Below the pieces are notes generated by a model. The model was not told the DNA's origin. It ran no database searches and was given only the letters and a program-made list of their open reading frames with translations. The position numbers and the translations under genes are program-made. Source: SHZL01 sp963784425 (GTDB lineage: Bacteria; Pseudomonadota; Gammaproteobacteria; Xanthomonadales; SZUA-36). Taken from it: a stretch of DNA of 64,000 bases. Each line of letters opens with the position of its first letter. Within the stretch, counting starts at the first letter, position 1. Positions 26,165 to 35,476 of the stretch are shown here, piece after piece. The stretch is from contig CAWARM010000008.1 of NCBI GenBank assembly GCA_963784425.1, forward strand, positions 130,822 through 194,821, read 5' to 3'.

Positions 26165-28587
26165 TTAATGCGTCAGAGCCACATTCTCGCCTTCTTTGCG
26201 CGCAATCGATTCACTTTCGATCTTCGCAGGCAAAGGCTTGGGCATCTCGGTCAGTGCCAGCTGCAACACTTCGTCAATGGTGGATACCGGGTGGATGGTG
26301 AGTTTCTTCAAAATCGCTTTTGGAATGTCGACAAGGTCCTTGCGATTTTCTTCCGGGATTATCACGGTAGTCATTCCGCCGCGATGCGCAGCCAACAATT
26401 TTTCTTTCAGGCCGCCAATAGGCAGAACTTTCCCGCGCAACGTAATCTCGCCGGTCATGGCGACATCCGCACGCACCGGAATCCGGCTCAGTGCTGACAC
26501 CAGGGCGGTGCACATGGCGATACCTGCTGAGGGCCCGTCTTTGGGCGTAGCCCCTCAGGCACATGCACATGGGCGTCGTACTGCTGGTAGAACCCGGGCT
26601 CAATACCCAGGCGTTCCGCCCGGCTGCGCACGACCGTCATGGCCGCCTGGATGGACTCCTGCATGACCTCGCCAAGTTGCCCCGTTTGGGTCAGTCGCCC
26701 CTTGCCGGGCATCAGGGTGGCTTCGATGCGCAACAACTCGCCCCCTACTTCGGTCCATGCCAGGCCGGTGACCTGGCCAATTTCATTTTCCTCTTCCACC
26801 ATGCCATAGCGGAACCTGCGCACGCCAAGAAACGATTCCAGGCTGTTGGTGCTTACACTGATCTTGACCTTGCCCTTTTCCAGGGCCAGCTTTTTCACCG
26901 TCTTGCGACAGATCTTGGCCAGTTCACGTTCGAGATTGCGCACACCCGCTTCACGCGTGTAATAACGGATGATGTCCATCAGGACCGCCTCACCAATGCT
27001 TATCTCATGATCTTTCAAGCCGTGTTGCTCCATCTGCTTGGGCAGCAGGTAGCGCTTGGCGATATTGAGTTTTTCGTCCTCGGTGTAGCCGGGAATCCGG
27101 ATCACTTCCATGCGGTCCAGCAGCGGCCCCGGAATCTTGAGTGAATTGGCGGTGGCCACAAACATCACCTCCGACAGATCGAAATCGACTTCGAGGTAAT
27201 GGTCACTGAACGTGTGGTTTTGCTCCGGGTCCAGCACCTCGAGCAGGGCCGAGGACGGATCGCCGCGGAAATCCATCGACATCTTGTCGAGTTCATCCAG
27301 CATGAACAGCGGGTTGCGGGTGCCGATCTTGGCCATGTTCTGCAGCACACGCCCCGGCATGGAGCCGATGTAGGTGCGCCGGTGACCGCGGATTTCCGCT
27401 TCGTCGCGCACACCACCGAGGGACATGCGCACAAACTTGCGCCCCGTTGCCCTTGCTATGGATCGTCCCAGGCTGGTCTTGCCCACACCGGGCGGGCCCA
27501 CCAGGCACAGGATGGGGCCCTTGATCTGCCGCACTCGCTGCTGCACCGCGAGGTACTCCAGGATGCGCTCCTTGACCTTCTCAAGGCCATAGTGATCGTC
27601 TTCGAGAATGGCCTCGGCTTCTTCGAGTTTCTTGCGCACCCGACTGCGTTTTTTCCACGGCACATTCAGCAGCCAGTCGATGTAGTTTCTCACCACGGTT
27701 GCCTCGGCCGACATGGGCGACATCATTTTCAGCTTGTTGAGCTCTGACTTCGCTTTCTTGTCGGCCTCTTCGGACATGCCGGATTCTTCAATGCGGCGGC
27801 CCAGGTCATCCAGGTCATTAGGCGCATCGTCCATATCACCCAACTCTTTCTGGATGGCCTTCATCTGTTCATTGAGGTAATACTCGCGCTGGCTTTTCTC
27901 CATCTGCGTCTTGACCCGCCCGCGAATGCGCTTTTCCAGCTGCAGAACATCAATCTCGCCTTCGACCAGGGCCATGAGGTGTTCCATGCGACGCCGCGCG
28001 TTACCCATTTCCAGCAGCACCTGCTTTTCTTCCAGGCGAATGGCCAGGTGGGCAGCCACCGTGTCGGCCAGGCGACTGGCGTCTTCTATGCCAGCCAAAG
28101 TGGTCAGCAATTCCGGGGGAATCTTGCGGTTGAGCTTGACGTACTGCTCGAACAGGGAAACCAGGGAACGCATGGTCACTTCCAACTCCTTCTCGCTGGC
28201 TTCATCTTCCAGCGGAACCAGCTCCCAAAACGCCTCGAAATACCCACTTTCACTTTGATAGCGTTTGATGTGAACCCGCTCGCCACCCTCCACCAGGACC
28301 TTGGTCGTGCCGTCTGGCAGTTTCAACAACTGGAGTACCGTGGCCAATGTGCCCACTTCAAACAGGTCGGCCTCAGCAGGATCGTCGACATCAGCACTAC
28401 GCTGGGTTACCAGCACGATGCGCTTGTCCACATCCATGGCCTTGTCCAGCGCCAATATGGAACGCTCCCGCCCGACAAACAGGGGGATGACCATAAATGG
28501 ATAAACCACTACGTCACGCAACGACAAAACAGGCGTCGGCTGAGCCGCCAGCGTTACATTGGACGAGCTTGATGGGTTGTCGGTCAT
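26165..28587 (-). CDS. lon: Lon ATP-dependent protease (one-base frameshift)
   Basis: About 808 residues restored, start ATG 28587 (MTDNPSSSSN) behind GAGAGG. The N-terminal substrate domain, the AAA+ module (Walker A GPPGVGKT, sensor segment, RTYIGSMPG) and the protease domain follow in order. The catalytic serine in GPSAGIAM is read only if the frame is repaired: at 26551-26554 the plus-strand run CCCC needs one more C, after which VPEG continues as ATPKDGPSAGIAM. The catalytic lysine is in IGGLKEK. Lon degrades damaged and regulatory proteins. Since the gene is otherwise intact, an artefact is more likely than a null mutation. Neighbours clpX and hupB are conserved. Confidence 0.93.
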
Positions 28588-28877
28588 CGGGTTCCTCTCC
28601 AGCATCCTTCCAGTTCTCGCAACATGCGGATGGACGGTATTGCCGTATTCAGTTTAATACAAGACCAGGGAACTAGCCTCGGGTATTTTCCCAGGTAATT
28701 TCCAAAGTATTTTCTCAACACATACATTGATGCGCGAGAGGGAAATTCAAGAGTGGAGAGTTACGCCGCAGCGAGTGATCCGGTCAATGCATCAGATCAT
28801 TCGCGCACCAGTGCGCAATGTGCAGGACGCACCGGTGCCGCGAAGGCCAAGGATGGCCGCAAGCGGCCTGGTACGAG

Positions 28878-30149
28878 CTAATCGCCGCCGCGGGCAACCT
28901 GCGGGGTGCTTTCGTACAGGATGTAGGGCTCGGCGTCACCGGCAATCACGGTTTCATCGACCACTACCTTGGATACGTTTTCCAGCGATGGCAGGTCGTA
29001 CATGCTATTGAGCAGCACGCCTTCCAGGATGGTCCGAAGTCCACGGGCGCCGGTCTTGCGCGCCATGGCCTTCAGTGCAATGGCGTCCAGGGCATCTTCA
29101 CGGATTTCCAGTTCGGCGCCTTCCATCTGAAACAACTGCTTGTATTGCTTGATCAGAGCATTCTTGGGTTCGATCAGGATGCGGATCAACGCGTCCTTAT
29201 CCAGTTCAGATAAGGTGGCAACGACCGGGAGACGGCCAACGAATTCCGGGATCAGGCCATACTTGACCAGGTCTTCCGGTTCCACATCCAGCAGCAATTC
29301 GCCAATATTCTCGATTTTGTCGCGGTTTTTCACCTGCGCGGAAAACCCTATGCCCGATGCAGACGAACGGGCCTGGATGACCTTCTCAAGGCCGGCAAAT
29401 GCACCACCGCAAATGAACAGGATCTGGCTCGTGTCCACCTGCAAGAATTCCTGTTGCGGATGTTTGCGCCCACCCTGCGGCGGTACGGAGGCGATGGTGC
29501 CTTCGATCAGCTTCAGCAAAGCCTGCTGCACGCCTTCGCCGGAAACGTCGCGGGTGATCGACGGGTTCTCCGCCTTGCGCGAGACCTTGTCGATCTCGTC
29601 TATGTACACGATGCCGGTCTGCGCTTTGTCGACATCGTAATCGCATTTCTGCAGCAACTTCTGGATGATGTTTTCGACGTCTTCACCCACGTAACCCGCT
29701 TCAGTCAGCGTGGTGGCATCGGCAATGGTAAAAGGAACATTGAGCATCCTTGCCAGGGTTTCAGCCAGCAGGGTTTTACCCGAACCGGTTGGACCTATCA
29801 GCAGGATATTGCTCTTGCTCAATTCGACTTCGTTGTCGCGCTGGCGGGTTTCAAGCCGTTTGTAATGGTTGTAAACGGCAACTGCCAGGACTTTCTTTGC
29901 GTGTTCCTGGCCAATCACGAATTCATCCAGAAACGCGTGGATTTTCCGCGGGTTGGGCAGCTTTTCCAAATCGCTTACGGTGGTGTCTTCCAACTCTTCA
30001 CGAATGATGTCGTTACACAGCTCGACGCATTCATCACAGATGTAAACACTGGGGCCGGCAATGAGCTTTCGCACCTCGTGCTGGCTCTTGCCACAGAAGG
30101 AGCAATACAGGATTTTGCCGTCAGTGCCTTTGCGCTCTTGGTCCTTCAT
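28878..30149 (-). CDS. clpX: ATP-dependent Clp protease, ATP-binding subunit ClpX
   Basis: 423 residues. It unfolds tagged substrates and feeds them to ClpP. The N-terminal zinc domain has CSFCGKSQ and YICDECVELC. The AAA+ domain has Walker A GPTGSGKTLLAE, pore loop GYVGED, Walker B IVYIDEIDK, and the IGF loop for ClpP docking in ASGIGFSAQV. Length is normal. It follows clpP on the same strand after 61 bases. The 290-base gap to lon (28588-28877) should hold the lon promoter; I could not pick a clear heat-shock promoter. Confidence 0.97.
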   Translation of the reverse strand: MKDQERKGTDGKILYCSFCGKSQHEVRKLIAGPSVYICDECVELCNDIIREELEDTTVSDLEKLPNPRKIHAFLDEFVIGQEHAKKVLAVAVYNHYKRLETRQRDNEVELSKSNILLIGPTGSGKTLLAETLARMLNVPFTIADATTLTEAGYVGEDVENIIQKLLQKCDYDVDKAQTGIVYIDEIDKVSRKAENPSITRDVSGEGVQQALLKLIEGTIASVPPQGGRKHPQQEFLQVDTSQILFICGGAFAGLEKVIQARSSASGIGFSAQVKNRDKIENIGELLLDVEPEDLVKYGLIPEFVGRLPVVATLSELDKDALIRILIEPKNALIKQYKQLFQMEGAELEIREDALDAIALKAMARKTGARGLRTILEGVLLNSMYDLPSLENVSKVVVDETVIAGDAEPYILYESTPQVARGGD

Positions 30150-30210
30150 GGTCTGAACTTAATGCTCTCTGGTCAGTTTGGACAATATCGCTGTGAAAAT
30201 ACTACCTTTT

Positions 30211-30825
30211 TTATTGCTTGGAGTCGACATTTCTCGTGCTTATTATCTTATCGATCAGGCCATACTCCAGCGCCTGCTTGGGATCCATGAAGTTGTCGCG
30301 CTCGGTGTCATGTTCAATCGTTTCAATTTTCTGACCCGAATGGTGCGCTAAAATTTCATTGAGCTGATGACGGGTCTTGAGAATTTCGCGGGCATGGATG
30401 TCGATATCCGTCGCCTGGCCCTGGTAACCGCCCAATGGCTGGTGGATCATGATGCGCGAATGCGGCAGGCAGAAGCGCTTACCCGCGGCGCCCGCGGCCA
30501 GTAACATCGAGCCCATGCTGGCCGCCTGGCCAACACACATGGTGCTGACATCACAGCGAATGAACTGCATAGTGTCGTAAATGGCCAGGCCTGCGGAAAC
30601 TATGCCGCCGGGGCTGTTGATGTAAAGGTTTATGTCTTTGTCCGGGTTTTCGGACTCGAGAAACAACAACTGGGCCACGATCAGGTTGGCCATGTAGTCC
30701 TCAATGGCGCCTACTATGAAAACCACCCGTTCCTTGAGCAGGCGTGAGTAGATGTCGTAGGCACGCTCGCCGCGAGACGTCTGCTCCACCACCATGGGTA
30801 TCAAATTGAGTGCTGTGGTATCCAT
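30211..30825 (-). CDS. clpP: ATP-dependent Clp protease, proteolytic subunit ClpP
   Basis: 204 residues. The serine of GQAASMGSMLLAAG, the histidine of IMIHQPLGGYQGQ and the Asp of the ERDNFM segment form the catalytic triad. A short N-terminal propeptide-like start (MDTTALNLIPMVVEQ) precedes the mature region. The tetradecamer partners ClpX encoded just downstream. It lies between tig and clpX, the order common to proteobacteria; 36 bases separate it from tig. Confidence 0.97.
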   Translation of the reverse strand: MDTTALNLIPMVVEQTSRGERAYDIYSRLLKERVVFIVGAIEDYMANLIVAQLLFLESENPDKDINLYINSPGGIVSAGLAIYDTMQFIRCDVSTMCVGQAASMGSMLLAAGAAGKRFCLPHSRIMIHQPLGGYQGQATDIDIHAREILKTRHQLNEILAHHSGQKIETIEHDTERDNFMDPKQALEYGLIDKIISTRNVDSKQ

Positions 30826-30861
30826 ATGCCCCTCACCTTCCCTGTTTGCCTGACCATTATG

Positions 30862-32166
30862 CTACTGATTGAGGTTGGCTGCACCTGAAATGACGTCCTG
30901 GAATTTCATTTCCCGGTTCAGTACCTTGCCGTTTTCCATCACCCAATCAACCACCTGCTCCTCGAGAGCTGAGTTTTCCATCTGCGCCAGCAACTGCTGG
31001 TTGCCGTAATAAAGCTGTACGACTTCGGCCGGGTCTTCATAAGTCTGGGCAACGGTTTCAATGGCTTTACGTACCCTGGAACCATCGATGCGGATGTTGT
31101 TTTGCCGGGCAATTTCGCCCAAAAGCAAGCCGCCGCGCACTCGCCCTGCAGCTTTGCCCATGAAGGCGGCTGCTTCTTCCGGTGCGGCCTTGCGGCCTTC
31201 CTGTGCAGCCACACGGGCGGCAAGGCTGGCTGCTTCCTGGCGCACAATGCTTTCCGGGACATCCAGATCCGGCATGGTGGCAACCAGCGCGGCAATGATG
31301 CGGATTTTCAGGATGGAATTGGTCGCCAGGCGCAGTTCCCGGTCCAGGTTGGCGCGAATCTCCACGCGCAAAGACTCAATGGTGCCGTCAGCCACGCCAA
31401 AACTGCGCACAAACTCTTGGTCAAGCTCAGGCAGGGTGGACTCGGATACACTCGTTACCTTCAACTCAACCTGTGCTTTTTTCCCGGATAGTGCCGGTTC
31501 ACGATAGCTCGCAGGGAATTCCAGTTCCGCGGAGGCTTCGTCCCCGCTCTTTAAACCCGTCAGCGCTGCTTCGAGCCCGGCAAATCCCGAAGAGCCCAGG
31601 ATCACTGCGAGGCGGTGATGGCCTTGCTCAGGCACACGCGCATCGCTGGTGGTGGCCACGTATTCGAACAGCACCTGGTCACCGGTTTTCGCGCCACGCT
31701 CAAGAGGTTTCCATGCGCGTCGCTGCTCACGCAGGGTGACGAGCATGTCGTCCACGTCTGTTTCCGTGACTGCAGCATCGGGCTTTTCGATTTCCAGGCG
31801 GCTGACATCCAGCGGGCCGATCTCCGGGTAGACTTCAACCAGTGCAGTAAACTGCAAATCGCCCTGGGTGATATCAGCCGGCAGGTTGGCGACCTGCGGC
31901 GTTGATGCAAGGCGCAATTTCTCATCGCGGATGGCCTGCTGCAGGCTGGACTGCATCGTTTCATTGGCCACTTCCAGGCGCACCTGTTTGCCATAGCGCT
32001 GGCGCACCACCGACATCGGTACTCGGCCCGGCCGGAAGCCCTTGATTTTGACCTTTTTGCTCAGGTCCTGCAGACGCGCTTCCACCTGGGCCTGGATTTC
32101 CGCCGCAGGAATATTCACGGTCACCCGCCGCTGCAGACCACCACTGTTTTCTACGGAAACTTGCAT
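30862..32166 (-). CDS. tig: trigger factor
   Basis: 434 residues. The ribosome-docking signature GFRPGRVPMSVV lies near residue 44, the FKBP-like PPIase domain follows (about 155-245: GDQVLFEYVATT onward), and the long helical C-terminal arms complete the fold. It is the ribosome-bound chaperone and prolyl isomerase that meets nascent chains. First gene of the tig-clpP-clpX-lon block, directly downstream of the tRNA array; the 66-base leader to tRNA-Leu probably contains its promoter. Confidence 0.96.
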   Translation of the reverse strand: MQVSVENSGGLQRRVTVNIPAAEIQAQVEARLQDLSKKVKIKGFRPGRVPMSVVRQRYGKQVRLEVANETMQSSLQQAIRDEKLRLASTPQVANLPADITQGDLQFTALVEVYPEIGPLDVSRLEIEKPDAAVTETDVDDMLVTLREQRRAWKPLERGAKTGDQVLFEYVATTSDARVPEQGHHRLAVILGSSGFAGLEAALTGLKSGDEASAELEFPASYREPALSGKKAQVELKVTSVSESTLPELDQEFVRSFGVADGTIESLRVEIRANLDRELRLATNSILKIRIIAALVATMPDLDVPESIVRQEAASLAARVAAQEGRKAAPEEAAAFMGKAAGRVRGGLLLGEIARQNNIRIDGSRVRKAIETVAQTYEDPAEVVQLYYGNQQLLAQMENSALEEQVVDWVMENGKVLNREMKFQDVISGAANLNQ

Positions 32167-32232
32167 CTATATACTCAACTTTATGATGATTCTTGACCTG
32201 TGGGGCCGGCGGCGCAGGCTAGCATGGGCCAG

Positions 32233-32317
<85 letters not shown>

Positions 32318-32388
32318 AACGTTTTAAACCCTGGGTTCCGGCCAGACTGTCCATCCGGGACAAACTACTCAGCGGAAGTCCGGAAAAT

Positions 32389-32464
<76 letters not shown>

Positions 32465-32502
32465 GTTGTTCCAGCGGACGGCTATCCTTCCGCTGCATTA
32501 AA

Positions 32503-32579
32503 TGGGGTGGACGATGGGGCTCGAACCCACGACCGCCGGAATCACAATCCAGTGCTCTACCAACTGAGCTACGTCCACC
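32503..32579 (-). tRNA. tRNA-His (anticodon GTG)
   Basis: Anticodon loop TTGTGAT (GTG). The extra 5' G (position -1 at 32579) opposes C73, the identity element for histidyl-tRNA synthetase. CCA is encoded. Confidence 0.95.
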
Positions 32580-32597
32580 ATAAAACACTTCAAATCC

Positions 32598-32674
32598 TGG
32601 CGCGCCCGGCAGGACTCGAACCTGCAACCCCCGGCTTAGAAGGCCGGTGCTCTATCCGCTTGAGCTACGGGCGC
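32598..32674 (-). tRNA. tRNA-Arg (anticodon TCT)
   Basis: Acceptor GCGCCCG pairs with CGGGCGC; anticodon stem CCGGC/GCCGG encloses CTTCTAA (TCT, reading AGA). CCA is encoded. Confidence 0.95.
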
Positions 32675-32705
32675 AGAACCAGCTCCACTGTACCGGTATT
32701 ATAAA

Positions 32706-32782
32706 TGGTCGGGGTGGAGAGATTCGAACTCCCGACCCACTGCTCCCAAAGCAGTTGCGCTACCAGGCTGCGCTACACCCCG
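32706..32782 (-). tRNA. tRNA-Pro (anticodon TGG)
   Basis: Acceptor CGGGGTG pairs with CACCCCG; anticodon loop TTTGGGA (TGG). CCA is encoded. The second proline tRNA of the window (the other reads CCG). Confidence 0.96.
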
Positions 32783-32804
32783 ACGAATACGTATTTGATG
32801 ACAT

Positions 32805-32823
32805 TGGCGCGCCCGGAGAGATT
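32805..32823 (-). repeat. Truncated copy of tRNA-Arg(ACG) 3' end
   Basis: 19 bases identical to the last 19 bases of tRNA-Arg(ACG) including CCA, then divergence. The following 32824-32978 is noncoding: an inverted repeat around CGGCGATTTTTTCG and fragments resembling a T arm. It looks like the scar of a duplicated or replaced tRNA gene. Confidence 0.65.
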
Positions 32824-32978
32824 GCTTCGGGCATCCTGCCCTGCGCCCTTCGGGTTCGCTCCGCTCACGAAAAATCGCTCCCGGCGATTTTTTCGAACTC
32901 TTATTTTATGTCGGGAGTTCGAACTGCAGTGAACTCAGCTACTGCGAATTCGCTTATCGCCTCGACAAACTTATCATA

Positions 32979-33055
32979 TGGCGCGCCCGGAGAGATTCGA
33001 ACTCCCGACCTTCTGGTTCGTAGCCAGACACTCTATCCAACTGAGCTACGGGCGC
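32979..33055 (-). tRNA. tRNA-Arg (anticodon ACG)
   Basis: Acceptor GCGCCCG pairs with CGGGCGC; anticodon stem TCTGG/CCAGA encloses CTACGAA (ACG; A34 is expected to become inosine through TadA). CCA is encoded. First tRNA of the six-gene array in transcription order. Confidence 0.96.
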
Positions 33056-33186
33056 ACATGTTTCTGCTTACCCAGCACCGGTAAGGACGCGGCTTGCAAG
33101 GGCTGCGAATTATCCGTTTGGGGCTGAACATTGTCAACCAACACAAGCGCTTAAATAATAGCGTGGGCAAGCAGTCCACGGTGGGC

Positions 33187-33219
33187 AAAAAAAATGCCGG
33201 GGCAGCAAGCACCCCGGCA
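33187..33219 (-). terminator. Rho-independent terminator of the small RNA
   Basis: Stem TGCCGGGG / CCCCGGCA followed on the minus strand by eight T residues. A second copy of the adjoining sequence (CGAGACTGCCGGGG) lies 44 bases upstream in the transcript. Confidence 0.85.
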
Positions 33220-33545
33220 GTCTCGTTAGAAAACCAGGGTAGCAGCTCCCCGGCAGTCTCGTTGGATAACGCGTGGCCAATAAACCGGCCTTATTATTGA
33301 TATAGCGGGGTAGCGAAGGCGCCAAGCCTTCCCTGGCAGCCATGTCGCCCATCCTGGACGCTCACCACCCCATTTCCCCGAAAACAACCATCCATGGTCG
33401 TCGTTGCGGCCTTACCGGCCGACTTCACTACCCCCTGAAGAAGAACCATCCCTGGCTCAATCGCAGCCTTCCTGGCTACACCACTCCAACCTGAATTAAA
33501 ACCATCCCTGGTCGCCACCTGCATTTCCGTTGCATTGAAACTGGT
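33187..33545 (-). ncRNA. Candidate CsrB/RsmZ-like CsrA-sequestering small RNA
   Basis: On the minus strand six short hairpins present GGA in the loop: ACC-AGGGAT-GGT (33501-33512), AGCC-AGGAA-GGCT (33465-33477), GAGCC-AGGGAT-GGTTC (33443-33458), CGACC-ATGGAT-GGTTG (33385-33400), CGTCC-AGGAT-GGGCG (33346-33360) and GCC-AGGGAA-GGC (33326-33337). Further unpaired GGA motifs lie between them. The run ends in a strong hairpin with T8 at 33187-33219. CsrB/RsmZ RNAs bind many CsrA/RsmA dimers through such loops. There is no convincing ORF; the 5' end is a guess, just after the lrp stop. No GacA-type box was found, so it may be processed from the lrp transcript or have its own unrecognised promoter. 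Confidence 0.65.
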
Positions 33546-33572
33546 TGCCTCTCCGCTCCAGCTCTAGCCTTT

Positions 33573-34031
33573 TTATTCTTCCAACGGTAACGCGGTCGTA
33601 TATTTATTACTGCGCAACACAAAGCTGGTATTCACGTGATGTACCGCCCTGCACGGCATGATGTGCTCGCGTAGCAGTACCTCGTACGCCTTGATCGACT
33701 TGCAGATCACCTTCAGGTGGTAATCGTGCTGTCCGCTCATGGCGTAACATTCCAGAATCTCGGGCCGGTTGGCGACCATTTCGTCGAATTCCCTGACCGA
33801 TGCAGGGTGATGGTCCTCTAATGAGACTGCCGCTATCGCAATCACATCCAGCCCAATTTTCTCCGGGCTCAGTATTGCTACTGTGGTAGAAATCACCCGG
33901 TCTTCTTCCAACTTTCGAACCCGGCGCCATACTGGCGCCGTGGACAAACCAACCTTTTCCGCAAGAGCCTGGCTGGAGAGCCGGCCATCGGCCTGCAACT
34001 CCGCAAGGATGCGTAAGTCTGTCCTATCCAT
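33573..34031 (-). CDS. Lrp/AsnC family transcriptional regulator
   Basis: 152 residues. The N-terminal HTH (MDRTDLRILAELQADGRLSS, then LAEKVGLSTAPVWRRVRKLE) is followed by the RAM ligand-binding domain (ECYAMSGQHDYHLKVICKS). It is divergent from phhAB; in Pseudomonas phh genes are under a different type of regulator, but Lrp-type proteins commonly sense amino acids, so control of phenylalanine hydroxylation by phenylalanine is a reasonable inference. The perfect palindrome at 34044-34068, 12 bases before its start codon, is the likely binding site. Confidence 0.9.
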   Translation of the reverse strand: MDRTDLRILAELQADGRLSSQALAEKVGLSTAPVWRRVRKLEEDRVISTTVAILSPEKIGLDVIAIAAVSLEDHHPASVREFDEMVANRPEILECYAMSGQHDYHLKVICKSIKAYEVLLREHIMPCRAVHHVNTSFVLRSNKYTTALPLEE

Positions 34032-34043
34032 TTGAACTCTTTA

Positions 34044-34068
34044 TTTCGTCAAAATCCTTTTGACGAAA
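34044..34068. promoter_or_regulatory. Perfect palindromic operator between lrp-type gene and phhA
   Basis: Arms TTTCGTCAAAA and TTTTGACGAAA (11 bases, no mismatch) with 3-base spacer. Size and symmetry suit an Lrp/AsnC dimer site, and the position would allow control of both divergent genes. Confidence 0.75.
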
Positions 34069-34193
34069 CATTTATACCACCTTTTCTATATTAAATGCAA
34101 TATTTGAAACATCCTTTTCGCCATATTGATATAAACTGTTCTCCCATTGCAAGTGCCGCCGCAACAATTGATCTTTATTTCAGGGAGCAGGCA

Positions 34194-34988
34194 ATGAGCA
34201 AGAAAACGCGCTACGAGTCCAAACAGCCCAATGCCAAAGGCATCATCGAATACACCGCCGAAGAAAACGCCATCTGGCATGACCTGATCACGCGCCAGAT
34301 CCCCATGCTGGAAGGCCGGGCCTGCAAGCAATGGATCAGCGTCCTGAACGAAATGAATTTTCCAATCGACCGGATTCCGCAGTTGCCGGAAATCAATAAA
34401 GTGCTGGAGCGGCATACCGGCTGGAACGTGGTCCCCGTGAAAGCGCTGATCCCTTTCACCGAATTTTTCGGCCTGCTGGCCAACAAGCAGTTCCCGGTCG
34501 CTACCTTTATCCGCACTCGCGAGGAATTCGACTACCTGCAGGAACCGGACGTTTTCCACGAATTGTTCGGCCATACCCCGGTATTGACGGACCGTCGTTT
34601 CGCGGCATTTATCGAGGCCTATGGCAAAGCCGGGCTGGCTGCCGACCCGAAAGACCACGCCATGCTGGCGCGTCTGTTCTGGTTTACCGTGGAATTTGGC
34701 CTGGTAGATAACGGCGAAGGCATCCGGGCCTATGGCGCCGGCATCATGTCCTCACCCGGCGAACTGGTCTACGCCATCGAAAGCCCCCTGCCCCTGCGCA
34801 AGCCGCTGCAACCGGTGGATGCACTGCGCACCCCCTACCGCATCGACATCTACCAGACCGTGTATTTTGTGCTGGACACCTTTGACCACCTGTTTGAGCT
34901 GGCCCAGGCCGACTGGAGCCTGTTCATCAGTGAAGCCCGGCGCCTGGGCATGCACGCCCCCACCTACCCGCCCAAGGAGGCGGCATGA
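34194..34988 (+). CDS. phhA: phenylalanine 4-monooxygenase
   Basis: 264 residues from ATG 34194, preceded by AGGGAG; the frame is open from 34095 without similarity. It hydroxylates phenylalanine to tyrosine using tetrahydropterin and non-haem iron. The iron ligands are His122 and His127 in the motif HELFGH and Glu168 in WFTVEFGL. Length matches P. aeruginosa PhhA (262). The dehydratase that regenerates the pterin, phhB, starts one base after its stop. The palindrome at 34044-34068 is 126 bases upstream. Confidence 0.97.
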   Translation: MSKKTRYESKQPNAKGIIEYTAEENAIWHDLITRQIPMLEGRACKQWISVLNEMNFPIDRIPQLPEINKVLERHTGWNVVPVKALIPFTEFFGLLANKQFPVATFIRTREEFDYLQEPDVFHELFGHTPVLTDRRFAAFIEAYGKAGLAADPKDHAMLARLFWFTVEFGLVDNGEGIRAYGAGIMSSPGELVYAIESPLPLRKPLQPVDALRTPYRIDIYQTVYFVLDTFDHLFELAQADWSLFISEARRLGMHAPTYPPKEAA

Positions 34989-34989
34989 C

Positions 34990-35334
34990 ATGAGCACCGT
35001 CTGTAACCTCACCGACCGCCACTGCAAACCCTGTGAAGGTGGTGTGGACCCCATGACTCGCGAGCAGGCCGCAACCCTGGTCAGCCAGGTGGACGGCTGG
35101 ACCTTAAGCGTTGATGGCAAAACCATCACCCGCCGCTTTGAATTCAAAGGCTTCTACAAAACCATGGCCTTTATCAACGCGATGGCCTGGATCGCCAACG
35201 CCGAAAACCACCACCCGGATTTCTCAGCCGGCTACAGTTTCTGTGAAGTGAACTTCACCACCCATGCGATTGACGGCTTGTCGGAGAATGACTTTATTTG
35301 TGCCGCCAAGGTAAACGCACTGTTTTCTGTTTAG
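34990..35334 (+). CDS. phhB: 4a-hydroxytetrahydrobiopterin dehydratase
   Basis: 114 residues. It dehydrates the 4a-carbinolamine formed by PhhA so the pterin can be reduced again. The catalytic histidines are in AENHHPDFS, and the third in TTHAIDGLSEND. ATG 34990 follows the phhA stop after one base, so the pair is coupled. Confidence 0.96.
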   Translation: MSTVCNLTDRHCKPCEGGVDPMTREQAATLVSQVDGWTLSVDGKTITRRFEFKGFYKTMAFINAMAWIANAENHHPDFSAGYSFCEVNFTTHAIDGLSENDFICAAKVNALFSV

Positions 35335-35355
35335 TTCCAGTCATTCCCCACCCCA

Positions 35356-35450
35356 CGTCATCCCGGCCGTTAGCGGACACGTCATCCCGGCCCACGAGCC
35401 GGGATACAGAAAGGCCAAAGCGATGGATTCCGGGTCAGGCCCGGAATGAC
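35356..35450. repeat. REP-like palindromic repeats
   Basis: Two direct copies of CGTCATCCCGGCC (35356, 35380) and two palindromes, CCCGGC-GCCGGG type near 35386-35403 and ATTCCGGG/CCCGGAAT at 35427-35447. They resemble dispersed intergenic elements and recur in other forms at 56681, 59314, 59357, 59432 and 60979. No gene in 35335-35476. Confidence 0.6.
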
Positions 35451-35476
35451 CTGGCGTTTACTATTGCGAAATGGCT

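Noticed and set aside
28588..28877. Heat-shock promoter for lon
   Set aside because: No pair resembling sigma-32 boxes with correct spacing could be defended by eye.
33187..33520. Possible CRISPR array from repeated CCATCC-type sequence
   Set aside because: Repeats are short, irregular and each forms its own hairpin; no constant spacers or cas genes.
33294..33524. 76-codon minus-strand frame in the small-RNA candidate
   Set aside because: Gly/Ala-rich translation of the GGA hairpins; no ribosome binding site of note; RNA structure explains the repeats.
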